DNA from: CAWUKT01 sp963923035
Lineage (GTDB): Bacteria; Bacteroidota; Bacteroidia; J057; JADKCL01
Reading direction: 5' to 3'
Length of the DNA stretch: 34,294 bases
NCBI GenBank assembly: GCA_963923035.1
Contig: CAWUKT010000075.1
Coordinates: 1-34,294 of the forward strand
In this document: one piece after another, positions 16,082-23,119 of the stretch
How positions within the stretch are numbered: the stretch's first letter is position 1
Layout of the letters: every line of letters starts with the position of its first letter
The notes under the pieces: generated by a model
Told to the model about the DNA's origin: nothing
The model's input: the letters and a program-made list of their open reading frames with translations, nothing else
Database searches by the model: none
Program-made: the position numbers and the translations under genes

Positions 16082-16258
16082 ATGAAACGCACAAAGCGTC
16101 ATGGAAAATCAATATCCATTGAAGACATCAAATCAATAAAGGAATATGAAGGACTAAGCGATAAGGAAGCCCAACAAATCATTGATTCCTTAGAGTTATT
16201 GGCAGTCCTCACTTTCGAATATTTCCAAAAATCACAAAAGAAAAAGACTGAGCCATGA
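16082..16258 (+). CDS. 58-aa protein translationally coupled to the right recombinase
   Basis: A short open frame begins at the ATG at 16082 and ends with a TGA that overlaps the recombinase ATG (ATGA, 16255-16258). The product is basic at the start (MKRTKRHGKSISIEDIKSIK), then acidic-helical (GLSDKEAQQIIDSLELLAVL), and ends in a Lys-rich tail. The overlap, in-frame spacing and amphipathic composition support a real gene. Small proteins coupled to serine recombinases can be recombination directionality factors or accessory DNA-binding proteins; that role is inference. It is shorter than many gene callers accept. Confidence 0.65.
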   Translation: MKRTKRHGKSISIEDIKSIKEYEGLSDKEAQQIIDSLELLAVLTFEYFQKSQKKKTEP

Positions 16259-17898
16259 AAGGATTTGAACAATTTGGAAAAGGGGCAGCGACCGTTGTCC
16301 CTGAATGCGGTTATAACTGCGTGATCTATACCCGCATTTCCAGCAAGGATCAGAGTAAATACAGCCTTGAATTACAGCTTGCTGAGTGTACTAACCACGC
16401 CGAAAGACAAGGCTATCAGGTATTGAAATTCTTTGGTGGGACGTATGAATCTGCCAAGCAAGACGAGCGTAAGGAGTTCAACCGCATGTTGAAATATGCC
16501 CGTTCGTCAAAAGTGGGGGTGCATCGTATCGTAGTGTACAACTTTGACCGCTTTTCACGTACCGGAGCCAATGCCATGTACATCGCTTCTGAACTCAAGA
16601 AGTCAAATATCATCATTGAGTCAGTCACACAACCAACCGATTCGTTTTCGCCAACTGGTGATTTGCAACGAAACATCTTTTTCAGCTTCTCACAGTACGA
16701 AAACCAAATTCGGACACAACGCATGGTAGCAGGCAGAAAAGCCAGTCTTGAAGCAGGAAATTGGACATGTCATGCTCCGTATGGCTATGATTCCTATTGG
16801 GTAAATGGAGAACGAAAATTAGTGGTAAATGAAGTGGGGAAGAAGCTGCGAAAAGCCTTTCATTGGAAGGCTAAAAATGGCCTTCAAACGACTGAAATTG
16901 TAAAGCGGCTCAAAGACCTTGGACTTACCAAGATGTACCCGCAAAAGCTCTCTAAAATATTCAAGAATCCGTTCTATGCTGGAATGATCGTACATGCCAG
17001 TTTAGAAGGAAAGGTCGTAAAGGGAAAACAAGAAAAGTTGGTTTCGAAGGAAGTGTTTTTGAAAGTGAACGGCATCTTGCAAGACTCTCCCAAAGCAGGA
17101 AAAGTACACGGCAAAGAGTTTCCCCATGCCCCGCTAAAACGCTTTCTGCGCTGCTCTTGCTGTGGAGAATATCTAACCTCCTATTCGAGAACCAAGAAGT
17201 CAAAGAAGCTCAAGACAGAGGATAGAACGGCTGTATATACCTATGCTAAACCGTATCATTACTATAAATGCAGGACGAAAGGCTGTAAACTGAATGCAAG
17301 TACAGAACCAGTACACGAGGCGTTTATCTCCGTACTGCAACATTTAGAACTCAATCGAGCGCTGATTGATGTAGCTAAAGCCAAGATGGAAGAAACCTTT
17401 GCGCGTCTCAATGCTGATAACCGAGAGCGACTATCAGAGGTAGAAGCGGAGCTAACAGAGGTCAACGTGAAGATCAAGAAAGCGCGCAAAGCATTGTTCA
17501 TGCAAACGATGGACAAGGAAATCTATGATGAATTCATGCCTGAACTTGAAGCAGAGAAAATCAAACTTGAAGCCGAAATCTCAAAGGCAGAGTTTACGAT
17601 TTCGAACCCCCAAAAGTACATTGCCAAAAGCCTTGAAATCGCCTCAAATTTGCCAGAATTGTGGATTTCGGGTGATTACTCCAGGCGTCAAAGATTGCAG
17701 AAATTAGTCTTTCCTGACGACCTCTATTTTTCACGCGATTCCACCATTTTTCGAACCCCCAGACTGAACAGCATTTTCGCCCTTTTCACCACCATAGACC
17801 CCGAAAATGAGGGCAAAAAAAGAGAGGATTTCCCAATTGAAATTGAAAAATCCCCTTCTGCGGAGAGGGAGGGATTCGAACCCTCGGTACCCGGTTAG
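16255..17898 (+). CDS. Large serine recombinase (right), probable integrase of the island
   Basis: The 547-aa product is a site-specific serine recombinase. The catalytic domain carries the nucleophile Ser in IYTRISSKDQSKYSLELQ (about residue 31) and the conserved FDRFSR and QRNIFFSFSQYE stretches. A recombinase domain (about 170-290) follows. The zinc ribbon is CSCCGEYL with YKCRTKGC. A coiled coil (about 385-455) leads to the C-terminal LVFPDDLYFSRD/FRTPRL signature. The last 12 residues (REGFEPSVPG and neighbours) are encoded by the antisense strand of the tRNA-Ser gene: the ORF runs 38 bp into it. The element's integration site is therefore very probably the 3' part of that tRNA gene. The ATG overlaps the TGA of the 58-aa gene. 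Complete and apparently intact, unlike the left recombinase. Confidence 0.93.
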   Translation: MKGFEQFGKGAATVVPECGYNCVIYTRISSKDQSKYSLELQLAECTNHAERQGYQVLKFFGGTYESAKQDERKEFNRMLKYARSSKVGVHRIVVYNFDRFSRTGANAMYIASELKKSNIIIESVTQPTDSFSPTGDLQRNIFFSFSQYENQIRTQRMVAGRKASLEAGNWTCHAPYGYDSYWVNGERKLVVNEVGKKLRKAFHWKAKNGLQTTEIVKRLKDLGLTKMYPQKLSKIFKNPFYAGMIVHASLEGKVVKGKQEKLVSKEVFLKVNGILQDSPKAGKVHGKEFPHAPLKRFLRCSCCGEYLTSYSRTKKSKKLKTEDRTAVYTYAKPYHYYKCRTKGCKLNASTEPVHEAFISVLQHLELNRALIDVAKAKMEETFARLNADNRERLSEVEAELTEVNVKIKKARKALFMQTMDKEIYDEFMPELEAEKIKLEAEISKAEFTISNPQKYIAKSLEIASNLPELWISGDYSRRQRLQKLVFPDDLYFSRDSTIFRTPRLNSIFALFTTIDPENEGKKREDFPIEIEKSPSAEREGFEPSVPG

Positions 17899-17948
17899 GG
17901 TACACCCGCTTTCCAGGCGAGCCCGTTCGACCGCTCCGGCACCTCTCC
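17861..17948 (-). tRNA. tRNA-Ser (anticodon GGA)
   Basis: On the minus strand the sequence starts GGAGAGG and ends CCTCTCC plus discriminator G, giving a perfect 7-bp acceptor stem. The T arm (GAGGG-TTCGAAT-CCCTC) is perfect. The anticodon loop CTGGAAA reads GGA, for Ser codons UCC/UCU. The long variable arm typical of class II Ser tRNAs (ACCCTAACCGGGT-type hairpin) is present. Length is 88 bases and CCA is not encoded. The last 38 bases overlap the end of the right recombinase ORF, making this the likely attachment site; the element keeps the 3' end of the tRNA intact. Confidence 0.96.
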
Positions 17949-17972
17949 AGAGTTCTTCGCGGTGAAGGATTG

Positions 17973-17980
17973 CAAAGATA
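17973..17980 (-). promoter_or_regulatory. -7 box of the tRNA-Ser promoter
   Basis: On the minus strand TATCTTTG (17980 to 17973) matches the Bacteroidetes -7 consensus TAnnTTTG exactly and lies 24 bp upstream of the tRNA 5' end, a normal leader length. I did not find an equally clear -33 element. Confidence 0.55.
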
Positions 17981-18109
17981 ACCATTCCCCGTTTTTTTCC
18001 ACACTTTTTTTCACCTTCCCCCAATTTCCACTTTGTCAAACTTTGAACACAACTTTTGAGCCCGTTCCGAGTATATCTATGTACCAACATCAATTACAGA
18101 GGTATCACC

Positions 18110-18739
18110 ATGATCCACACCGTTACCCGTCAGAAATACACCTACGCTGAGTACCGCGAACTCATGGACCGGCTCGTCGGCGAAGGCAAAACCACCGGGC
18201 CCCTCCAAAACGAGGCCATGGCCCACTATACCTTTCTCAACCACAAGCGGATGGCCCGCCTGGACAAGAAAGGAAAGCTGACCCCGGAATTGCAGGCAAG
18301 CGTTGAGCGTGTCGACCGCAGCTACACTTTCCTCATCCTCACGGAAGCCTGGTGTGGCGATGCCGCCCAAAACATCCCCCTGTTCCAGTTGATCGCCGAC
18401 GCGAATCCGAATTTCAAATTGGAATTGGTGCTACGGGACGAAAACCTCGACCTCATGGACGCCCACCTCACCAACGGCGGCCGCTCCATCCCCAAGGTCC
18501 TCGTCGTGGACGACGCCACGCAGGAAGTACTCGGCAGTTGGGGCCCCCGCCCCGCCGAAGTCCAGGCCATGGTCATGGAGTACAAAGCCATCCCTGAGGA
18601 GGAGCGCCCCCCCTATTCTGAGTTCGTTGTGACCGTACAAAATTGGTACAATAGGGACAAAACAATCTCCGCCCAGCGCGAGTTACTACAATTACTTGAA
18701 CAAGCGATCCACCAACGTGGACAAGACATACAAGAGTAA
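18110..18739 (+). CDS. Thioredoxin-fold family protein with WCGDA motif
   Basis: The 209-aa product starts best at the ATG at 18110 (MIHTVTRQKYTY); the in-frame extension to 18056 lies in promoter-like DNA. A helical N-terminal third precedes a thioredoxin fold: the strand YTFLILTEAWCGDAAQNIPL contains the active-site-like WCGDA, with a single Cys82 rather than CxxC. Then come the strand LELVLRDENLDLMD and the cis-Pro region RSIPKVLVVD. This is the monothiol Thioredoxin_9-type family common in Bacteroidetes and Firmicutes. No signal peptide, so cytoplasmic. It may act in thiol redox or bacillithiol-type chemistry; the substrate is unknown. It is the first gene on the GC-rich chromosomal side, followed by a strong terminator. 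Confidence 0.88.
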   Translation: MIHTVTRQKYTYAEYRELMDRLVGEGKTTGPLQNEAMAHYTFLNHKRMARLDKKGKLTPELQASVERVDRSYTFLILTEAWCGDAAQNIPLFQLIADANPNFKLELVLRDENLDLMDAHLTNGGRSIPKVLVVDDATQEVLGSWGPRPAEVQAMVMEYKAIPEEERPPYSEFVVTVQNWYNRDKTISAQRELLQLLEQAIHQRGQDIQE

Positions 18740-18756
18740 GAGCACGGTAGCAGATA

Positions 18757-18796
18757 CAAAGGTCGCAGGAAAAGTTTCTTGCGCCTTTGTTTTTTT
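18757..18796 (+). terminator. Rho-independent terminator of the thioredoxin-fold gene
   Basis: CAAAGG-t-CGCAGGAAA (18757-18772) pairs with TTTCTTGCGCCTTTG (18775-18789) with one bulge and one wobble, and a run of seven T follows at 18790-18796. It begins 18 bp after the stop codon. Confidence 0.9.
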
Positions 18797-18835
18797 AGGC
18801 CCATCCTGACCGATCCGCGAACAAACCCCGCCCGC

Positions 18836-19300
18836 CTATTTCATCTTGTTGATCTGAGAGAAGTACACCGCGATCCACAGAATCGACAGAACCGCCATGA
18901 AGGCAAAGGTGACAATGGTAATCATCCCCATATCGAACGGCATCTCATCAAATTCGGGGCGCTCCCGCATCAGTTGCAAAGAGCGGTCCAAACCCAACAG
19001 TCCCAATAAGGTCAAAGCGACCTCGGTGACCGTATAGAGGTACACGCCGATTTTCCGCATCTTCAAGATCATAAAAGCGGCCCCACCTTTTCCCAGCACC
19101 AATACCGCTGAAACCAGGGTTTCCCAGAGCGGAGTTTCAAAACCTTCTGGCGTGAATTGGGAGTTGCTGGAGAGGAGGCCGCCAAATGCGTAGGAGATCA
19201 GGGAAAAACCAGTGTACACCAAAGTCAGGATCGCAAAGACCGTGATGATGGTGGGACGGCGGTTTTCCTGGGGCAATTCTTGGAAAGAGGAGTCGTTCAT
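18836..19300 (-). CDS. Small membrane protein, four predicted spans
   Basis: The 154-aa protein has four hydrophobic segments: about residues 18-40 (TIITVFAILTLVYTGFSLIS), 60-80, 85-107 (GVYLYTVTEVALTLLGLLG) and 124-148 (MITIVTFAFMAVLSILWIAV). Short charged loops join them and the N-terminus is hydrophilic (SSFQELPQENRRP), presumably cytoplasmic. No catalytic motif is visible. It resembles many small unassigned Bacteroidetes membrane proteins. It lies 30 bp downstream of the acetyltransferase gene in the same direction, so the two may be co-transcribed. Function unknown. Confidence 0.8.
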   Translation of the reverse strand: MNDSSFQELPQENRRPTIITVFAILTLVYTGFSLISYAFGGLLSSNSQFTPEGFETPLWETLVSAVLVLGKGGAAFMILKMRKIGVYLYTVTEVALTLLGLLGLDRSLQLMRERPEFDEMPFDMGMITIVTFAFMAVLSILWIAVYFSQINKMK

Positions 19301-19330
19301 GCTGTTATGATTTTTCGGTAAAATAAAAAA

Positions 19331-19759
19331 TTATTCCATCCAACGCTTCTTTAGAATATAGGTGATGTGCTCGGGGGGGCAATCTTCCAATTTGGCAAAT
19401 ACAGTATAGCCCAGGGATTCGTAAAAGGGGCGGGCTTGAAAATCAGTGGTTTCCACCATGGCCCCGACCGCATCAAATTCCCGTCCCAACAATTCCGCTT
19501 TTTCAATCAATCGCTTCCCCCAGCCTTGTCCCCGGGCGGCTTTGTCCACCCACAAAATCAAAATGTGGATCCACCCCATATTCATCGAGGCAAAACACCC
19601 GCCCAGAATCTGGTCGGCCTCATCCCGCAAGAACAACCGCACCTCCCCCGTCTTCCAGACGCTCCGGGCCCGCTCCAAATTCTCGCGGCGCAATTGATCC
19701 ACCACGTAGCGCATGTCTTCGCCCAAGCTCGTCGATTGGGCATCAATTCTTAATTCCAT
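19331..19759 (-). CDS. GNAT-family N-acetyltransferase
   Basis: The 142-aa protein transfers acetyl from acetyl-CoA to an unknown amine. The acetyl-CoA-binding motif A is WVDKAARGQGWGKRLIEKAE (R-x-x-G-x-G at about residues 76-81), preceded by the beta-strand IHILILWV. The C-terminal AVGAMVETTDFQARPFYESL and EDCPPEHITYILKKRW follow the pattern of a common GNAT subgroup ending in a PPxHxxYxLKK tail. Length is normal for a single GNAT domain. The ATG at 19759 lies only 4 bp past the T-run of the upstream gene's terminator, so its promoter must lie within or before that hairpin, or it depends on read-through. Followed closely by the membrane protein gene. Confidence 0.9.
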   Translation of the reverse strand: MELRIDAQSTSLGEDMRYVVDQLRRENLERARSVWKTGEVRLFLRDEADQILGGCFASMNMGWIHILILWVDKAARGQGWGKRLIEKAELLGREFDAVGAMVETTDFQARPFYESLGYTVFAKLEDCPPEHITYILKKRWME

Positions 19760-19763
19760 AGCA

Positions 19764-19794
19764 TAAAAAATCCCGGCCCGTTTCCGGACCGGGA
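19764..19794 (-). terminator. Terminator of the LamG/T9SS surface-protein gene
   Basis: TCCCGG (19771-19776) pairs with CCGGGA (19789-19794), with inner pairs CCG/CGG and a TTTC loop. On the minus strand a T6 run (complement of 19765-19770) follows. It lies 17 bp after the stop of the large gene and immediately before the GNAT start. Confidence 0.88.
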
Positions 19795-19810
19795 CTCGAT
19801 TTATTTCACA

Positions 19811-22800
19811 TTATTCGACAATCAACTTGCGGACCGAGCGGCCTTGCTCTGTGCGGACTTCGACCAGGTAGACCCCCGGCGCCACATTTTGCAAGCCAAT
19901 CTCGGTGGTCCAGCGACCCGCGGGCGCGTTGTGCGTCCGTTCGTAGAGCACCTGACCCACGATGCTGACCACCCGTACATCCAGACTCCGTCCGGTGGCG
20001 AGGTCCATTTCCAGGACGAATTGGCCTTGGTTGGGGTTCGGGTAAATGGAGAGGGCGCCCAGATCAGCCGCATTGGCCTGGCCTACGATGTCGCCCGCCG
20101 CGCTGGTGGCCTCACAGCCATTCGTATCGGTGACCACGACCGAATAGCTGCCGCTGGTCGTGGGCTGGTAGATGCTGTCCGTTGCGCCGGCAATGGCCGA
20201 CCCGGCGAGGAGCCACTGGTAGGTGGCATAACCCGGAGACGCCACCAGATTGGCGCCGACCTGGGTGATGGTGGGAGCGACCGGCGGAGCAAAGACCACG
20301 ACCGTGGAAGAATCCGTCGCGGAACAGCCGTTGCCGTCGGTTCCGGTCACCACATAAGTAAAGGTCGCCGCGAGATTGTTCATGACGGTATCCGTCGTAT
20401 CGCCCGTGTTCCAGCTATACGAATTGGCGCCGGACACCATGATCATATTGGGACTGCCGGGGCAGACGCCCTGGTCGCCGGAGAAGCTCAGGCTGGGCAG
20501 GGCATTCACCACCACCGAAGCCGTATCGCTGCCTTCACAGCCATTCGTATCGGTTCCTGTGACCAAGTAGTCCGTGGTCATCATCGGAGCCACCTGAACG
20601 GAGGCAGACGCGTCACCGGTGCTCCACAGGTAACTGTCCGCTCCGCTGGCGTCCAGTTGGGCGGTATCTCCCGCGCAGACCGTATCGCCCGCTGCAATGC
20701 TGACTGTCGGCAAGGAATTGACAGCAAGGGAAACGGTATCCGAGTCCATACATCCGTTGGAATCGGTCACGGCGACCGAATAGTCGGTGCTGACCGAGGG
20801 GGCCACCATAATCATAGCAGTGGAGTCGCCGGTATTCCAGCTGTAATCGTCGCCACCACTGGCGCTGATGGAAGCCGTATCGCCGAGGCAAATGGCCTGG
20901 TCGCCACCAAAGGAAATGGTGGGCAGATCGTTGACCTGGAGGCTGACACTGTCCCCACTTTGGCAGCCATTGCTGTCGGTCACGACCACAGAGTAAGACG
21001 CAGAAGCGGCCGGTGCCACGGTAATGGTCGCGGTGGAATCATTGGTGCTCCACACGTAGGCAGAGCCTCCCGAAGCGGTGATGTCCGCCGAGTCGCCCAC
21101 ACAGATCGGGGCAGGCTGAGAAATCGCGACGAGGGGAAGGGCATTGACCGTGACTTCGTAGCTGGCCGTTTCCTGGCAGCCATTGCTGTCGGTGACCAGG
21201 ACCTGGTAGGTCGAATCGACGGCAGGTGAAGTCTGGATGGTGCCGCTCACATCGCCGGTACTCCACTGGAATCCCACGCCGCCGGTGGCGACGAGGGTGG
21301 TGGTATCCCCTACGCAGAGGGTATCGTCCCCGCTGATACTGGGCGTCGGGAGCGCATTGACGACCAGCTCGATGGTCGAGGTATCCTGACAGTTGGAGAG
21401 GTCGGACGCGATGACCGTATAGGTGGTCGTCGCAGTGGGGTTGGCCTGGACCGTGGCCCCGGTGCTGTCGGAGAGGGAGCCGTTGGGGCTGTACGAGAAG
21501 GTATAGGAACCCGTGGTGACCAGATCGACCGTATCCCCGAGGCACAGGGTGTCCGAAGGGGTGGCGGCGACTGTGAAGATCACTTCCGGCGGATCGGTCA
21601 GGGTGACGCTGTCGGACAAGGTGCAATTGGCGCCATCGGTGAAGGTGACGGCGTAGGTGCCGGAGCCGAGGTTGGCGAGGTCTTCCGTCGACGCGCCGAT
21701 GTTCCAATTGTATACGTAGCCGGTTCCTTCTGAGAAGCAGCCGTAGTCCGTATCGGCCGGGCTGCCCCACTGGTTGCCATTGTAGGTGCCGTGGTTGTCA
21801 TTTCCCGAACGATCAAACACAAACGAACCCACGCCTTCGTTGAAGCTGTAATAGGCGACCAGGCTGTTGATATTCGGGTGGTTCGGAGGAACGGCGGCAC
21901 AGATCGAAGTAAAGTTGCTGTTGATGGTTTGGGCGGTCAGGGCCGTATTCCAAACGCGCAGATCCCCAATGCAGCCAAAGAAGTGCTGCGAAGTCGTGCT
22001 GAGGCCATCGTATTCCTGGCCCAGGCTGAACAAGCTGTTGTTGGGAACCCAGCTGGTGCCGGTGACAAAGGTCCGGACCAAGGTGCCATTTACATACATC
22101 CGGCCCGCATTGGCCGAACTGAGGGTGATGGCCACGTGGTGCCATTGCCCCCGCGGCGCGATGACGCCATTTTGGATTTGGTTGCCCACCGTTCCGTCGA
22201 AGTAGATGAACTTTTGCAGCGAGGTATTGTAGCTGAAGAGCAACTGGTTGCCGCCCGTAGAGGTATTCACCGCCGCAATCATGCCGTCCCCGCTCGTCCA
22301 CCCCGCATCCGGCTTCACCCACGCTTCAATCGTCATTCCGCCCCCAAAGTTTTCTTGCCCCACTCCATTTGCAGCCACAAAATCGTTCACTCCATCAAAA
22401 CAGAGCGAGCGCTTGGGGGTACCGCCCGTGACGGTCAAATCAATGTCACCATCCGTAAACCCAAAGCAGCTCGGGTCATTCACGTTGAAAGCTGAACTCG
22501 CTCCGGGAACGACTTGCAAGAGCGTCGAAGCGGTATCGGCCTGCCCCCCGTTGGAGGCGATGAGTGTGATGGTATAGGCTCCGGGAATGGAAAAAACCCG
22601 GTTGGGATTGTTCTGGGTGGAGAATATGACCCCATTTTCAAACCAGGTGGCACTGTTGGATCCGGTGGAGAGGTTGGTGAAGGCTACGGATGAACCGGCA
22701 CAGACGTAGACTTCAGACGCTGAGAAGTTGGCGGATGGTTGGGCCATGAGCCCATTGACCCCCATCATCACAACGCCCAGGCACAGCAAACGCAAATAGA

Positions 22801-22825
22801 AGGAAACAGTAGCAATTTTTTTCAT
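19811..22825 (-). CDS. Large secreted surface protein: PKD, SprB repeat interrupted by LamG, six Ig-like repeats, T9SS sorting domain
   Basis: The 1004-aa product starts at the ATG at 22825 (MKKIATVSFYLRLLCLGVVM), giving a clean signal peptide ending at LMAQ. Residues about 30-105 form a PKD-like domain. A SprB-type repeat then begins (DPSCFGFTDGDIDLTVTGGT) but is interrupted at about residue 139 by a LamG/concanavalin-like domain (about 139-365: CFDGVNDFV, MTIEAWVKP, GQWHHVAITL, IGDLRVWNTAL). The repeat resumes with YNWNIGASTEDLANLGSGTY. Six repeats of about 70 residues follow, each with C-x-G-D/S, WSTGD-like and VTDSNGC motifs. The C-terminal 80 residues form a T9SS sorting domain (LSIYPNPNQGQFVLEM). 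It should be exported across the outer membrane and displayed or released, probably binding glycans or mediating adhesion. It has its own terminator; upstream sits the TonB-C-like gene's terminator. Confidence 0.93.
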   Translation of the reverse strand: MKKIATVSFYLRLLCLGVVMMGVNGLMAQPSANFSASEVYVCAGSSVAFTNLSTGSNSATWFENGVIFSTQNNPNRVFSIPGAYTITLIASNGGQADTASTLLQVVPGASSAFNVNDPSCFGFTDGDIDLTVTGGTPKRSLCFDGVNDFVAANGVGQENFGGGMTIEAWVKPDAGWTSGDGMIAAVNTSTGGNQLLFSYNTSLQKFIYFDGTVGNQIQNGVIAPRGQWHHVAITLSSANAGRMYVNGTLVRTFVTGTSWVPNNSLFSLGQEYDGLSTTSQHFFGCIGDLRVWNTALTAQTINSNFTSICAAVPPNHPNINSLVAYYSFNEGVGSFVFDRSGNDNHGTYNGNQWGSPADTDYGCFSEGTGYVYNWNIGASTEDLANLGSGTYAVTFTDGANCTLSDSVTLTDPPEVIFTVAATPSDTLCLGDTVDLVTTGSYTFSYSPNGSLSDSTGATVQANPTATTTYTVIASDLSNCQDTSTIELVVNALPTPSISGDDTLCVGDTTTLVATGGVGFQWSTGDVSGTIQTSPAVDSTYQVLVTDSNGCQETASYEVTVNALPLVAISQPAPICVGDSADITASGGSAYVWSTNDSTATITVAPAASASYSVVVTDSNGCQSGDSVSLQVNDLPTISFGGDQAICLGDTASISASGGDDYSWNTGDSTAMIMVAPSVSTDYSVAVTDSNGCMDSDTVSLAVNSLPTVSIAAGDTVCAGDTAQLDASGADSYLWSTGDASASVQVAPMMTTDYLVTGTDTNGCEGSDTASVVVNALPSLSFSGDQGVCPGSPNMIMVSGANSYSWNTGDTTDTVMNNLAATFTYVVTGTDGNGCSATDSSTVVVFAPPVAPTITQVGANLVASPGYATYQWLLAGSAIAGATDSIYQPTTSGSYSVVVTDTNGCEATSAAGDIVGQANAADLGALSIYPNPNQGQFVLEMDLATGRSLDVRVVSIVGQVLYERTHNAPAGRWTTEIGLQNVAPGVYLVEVRTEQGRSVRKLIVE
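20288..21580. repeat. Six tandem Ig-like protein repeats within the surface-protein gene (approximate limits)
   Basis: Six units of about 210 bp each encode a segment starting near an (A)LP-type linker, then CxGD, a W/YSTGD or WNTGD strand, TYxVxVTDxNGC and a closing V-x-V-N-(A/S/D). The units have diverged at DNA level but keep length and key Cys, Trp and Gly positions. The limits are approximate because they were placed from the protein pattern. Confidence 0.75.
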
Positions 22826-23070
22826 ACTTGTACAAAATTGGTTGATCGCCACCACCCGGCTGAAGTGGCTTGTCGTAAAGGCTTTTTGGGCCTTGACCGG
22901 GTTTTTGTTCTCATTAGACAGGTTCCCAGCAAGTAAGGAAAAGAATCTCTTGTCCAGATGCTATCTAAAAATAGAAAATTCCTCGCTTTGGAGGTGTAGG
23001 AATATGACGAACACAGTTAAAAAAGGGAGGGATGAAAGAATGAGCCGAAAAATGATGGTGGGAAATAAAA

Positions 23071-23094
23071 AAAGCACCCGTCTCAGACGGGTGC
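23071..23094 (-). terminator. Terminator of the acidic-repeat TonB-C-like gene
   Basis: GCACCCGTCT (23074-23083) and AGACGGGTGC (23085-23094) form a strong GC-rich hairpin. On the minus strand a T-rich run (complement of AAATAAAAAAA just below 23074) follows. It lies 25 bp past the stop codon at 23120. Confidence 0.88.
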
Positions 23095-23119
23095 CAAATA
23101 TCTTCTACGTCAACTGAGA

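Larger units (their letters stand above)
1..17860. mobile_element. Integrated genomic island (right end complete, left end outside window)
   Basis: The stretch is clearly AT-richer than the DNA to its right and holds restriction-modification genes, two large serine recombinases, a VirD4/HerA-like ATPase, a Replic_Relax protein and many unknowns. It ends at the 3' end of a tRNA-Ser gene, into which the right-hand recombinase ORF runs. This is the usual look of an element integrated in a tRNA gene. No second copy of the tRNA 3' end was noticed within the window, so the left attachment site is probably further left. The region could be one element, or a composite with an inner 12-kb unit (5963-17898) bounded by the two recombinases. 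The right boundary is well supported; the internal structure is inference. Confidence 0.72.

Noticed and set aside
19844..21229. 461-codon plus-strand frame opposite the repeat part of the T9SS protein
   Set aside because: Its His/Arg/Gly-rich repetitive sequence is the antisense of the Ig-like repeats.
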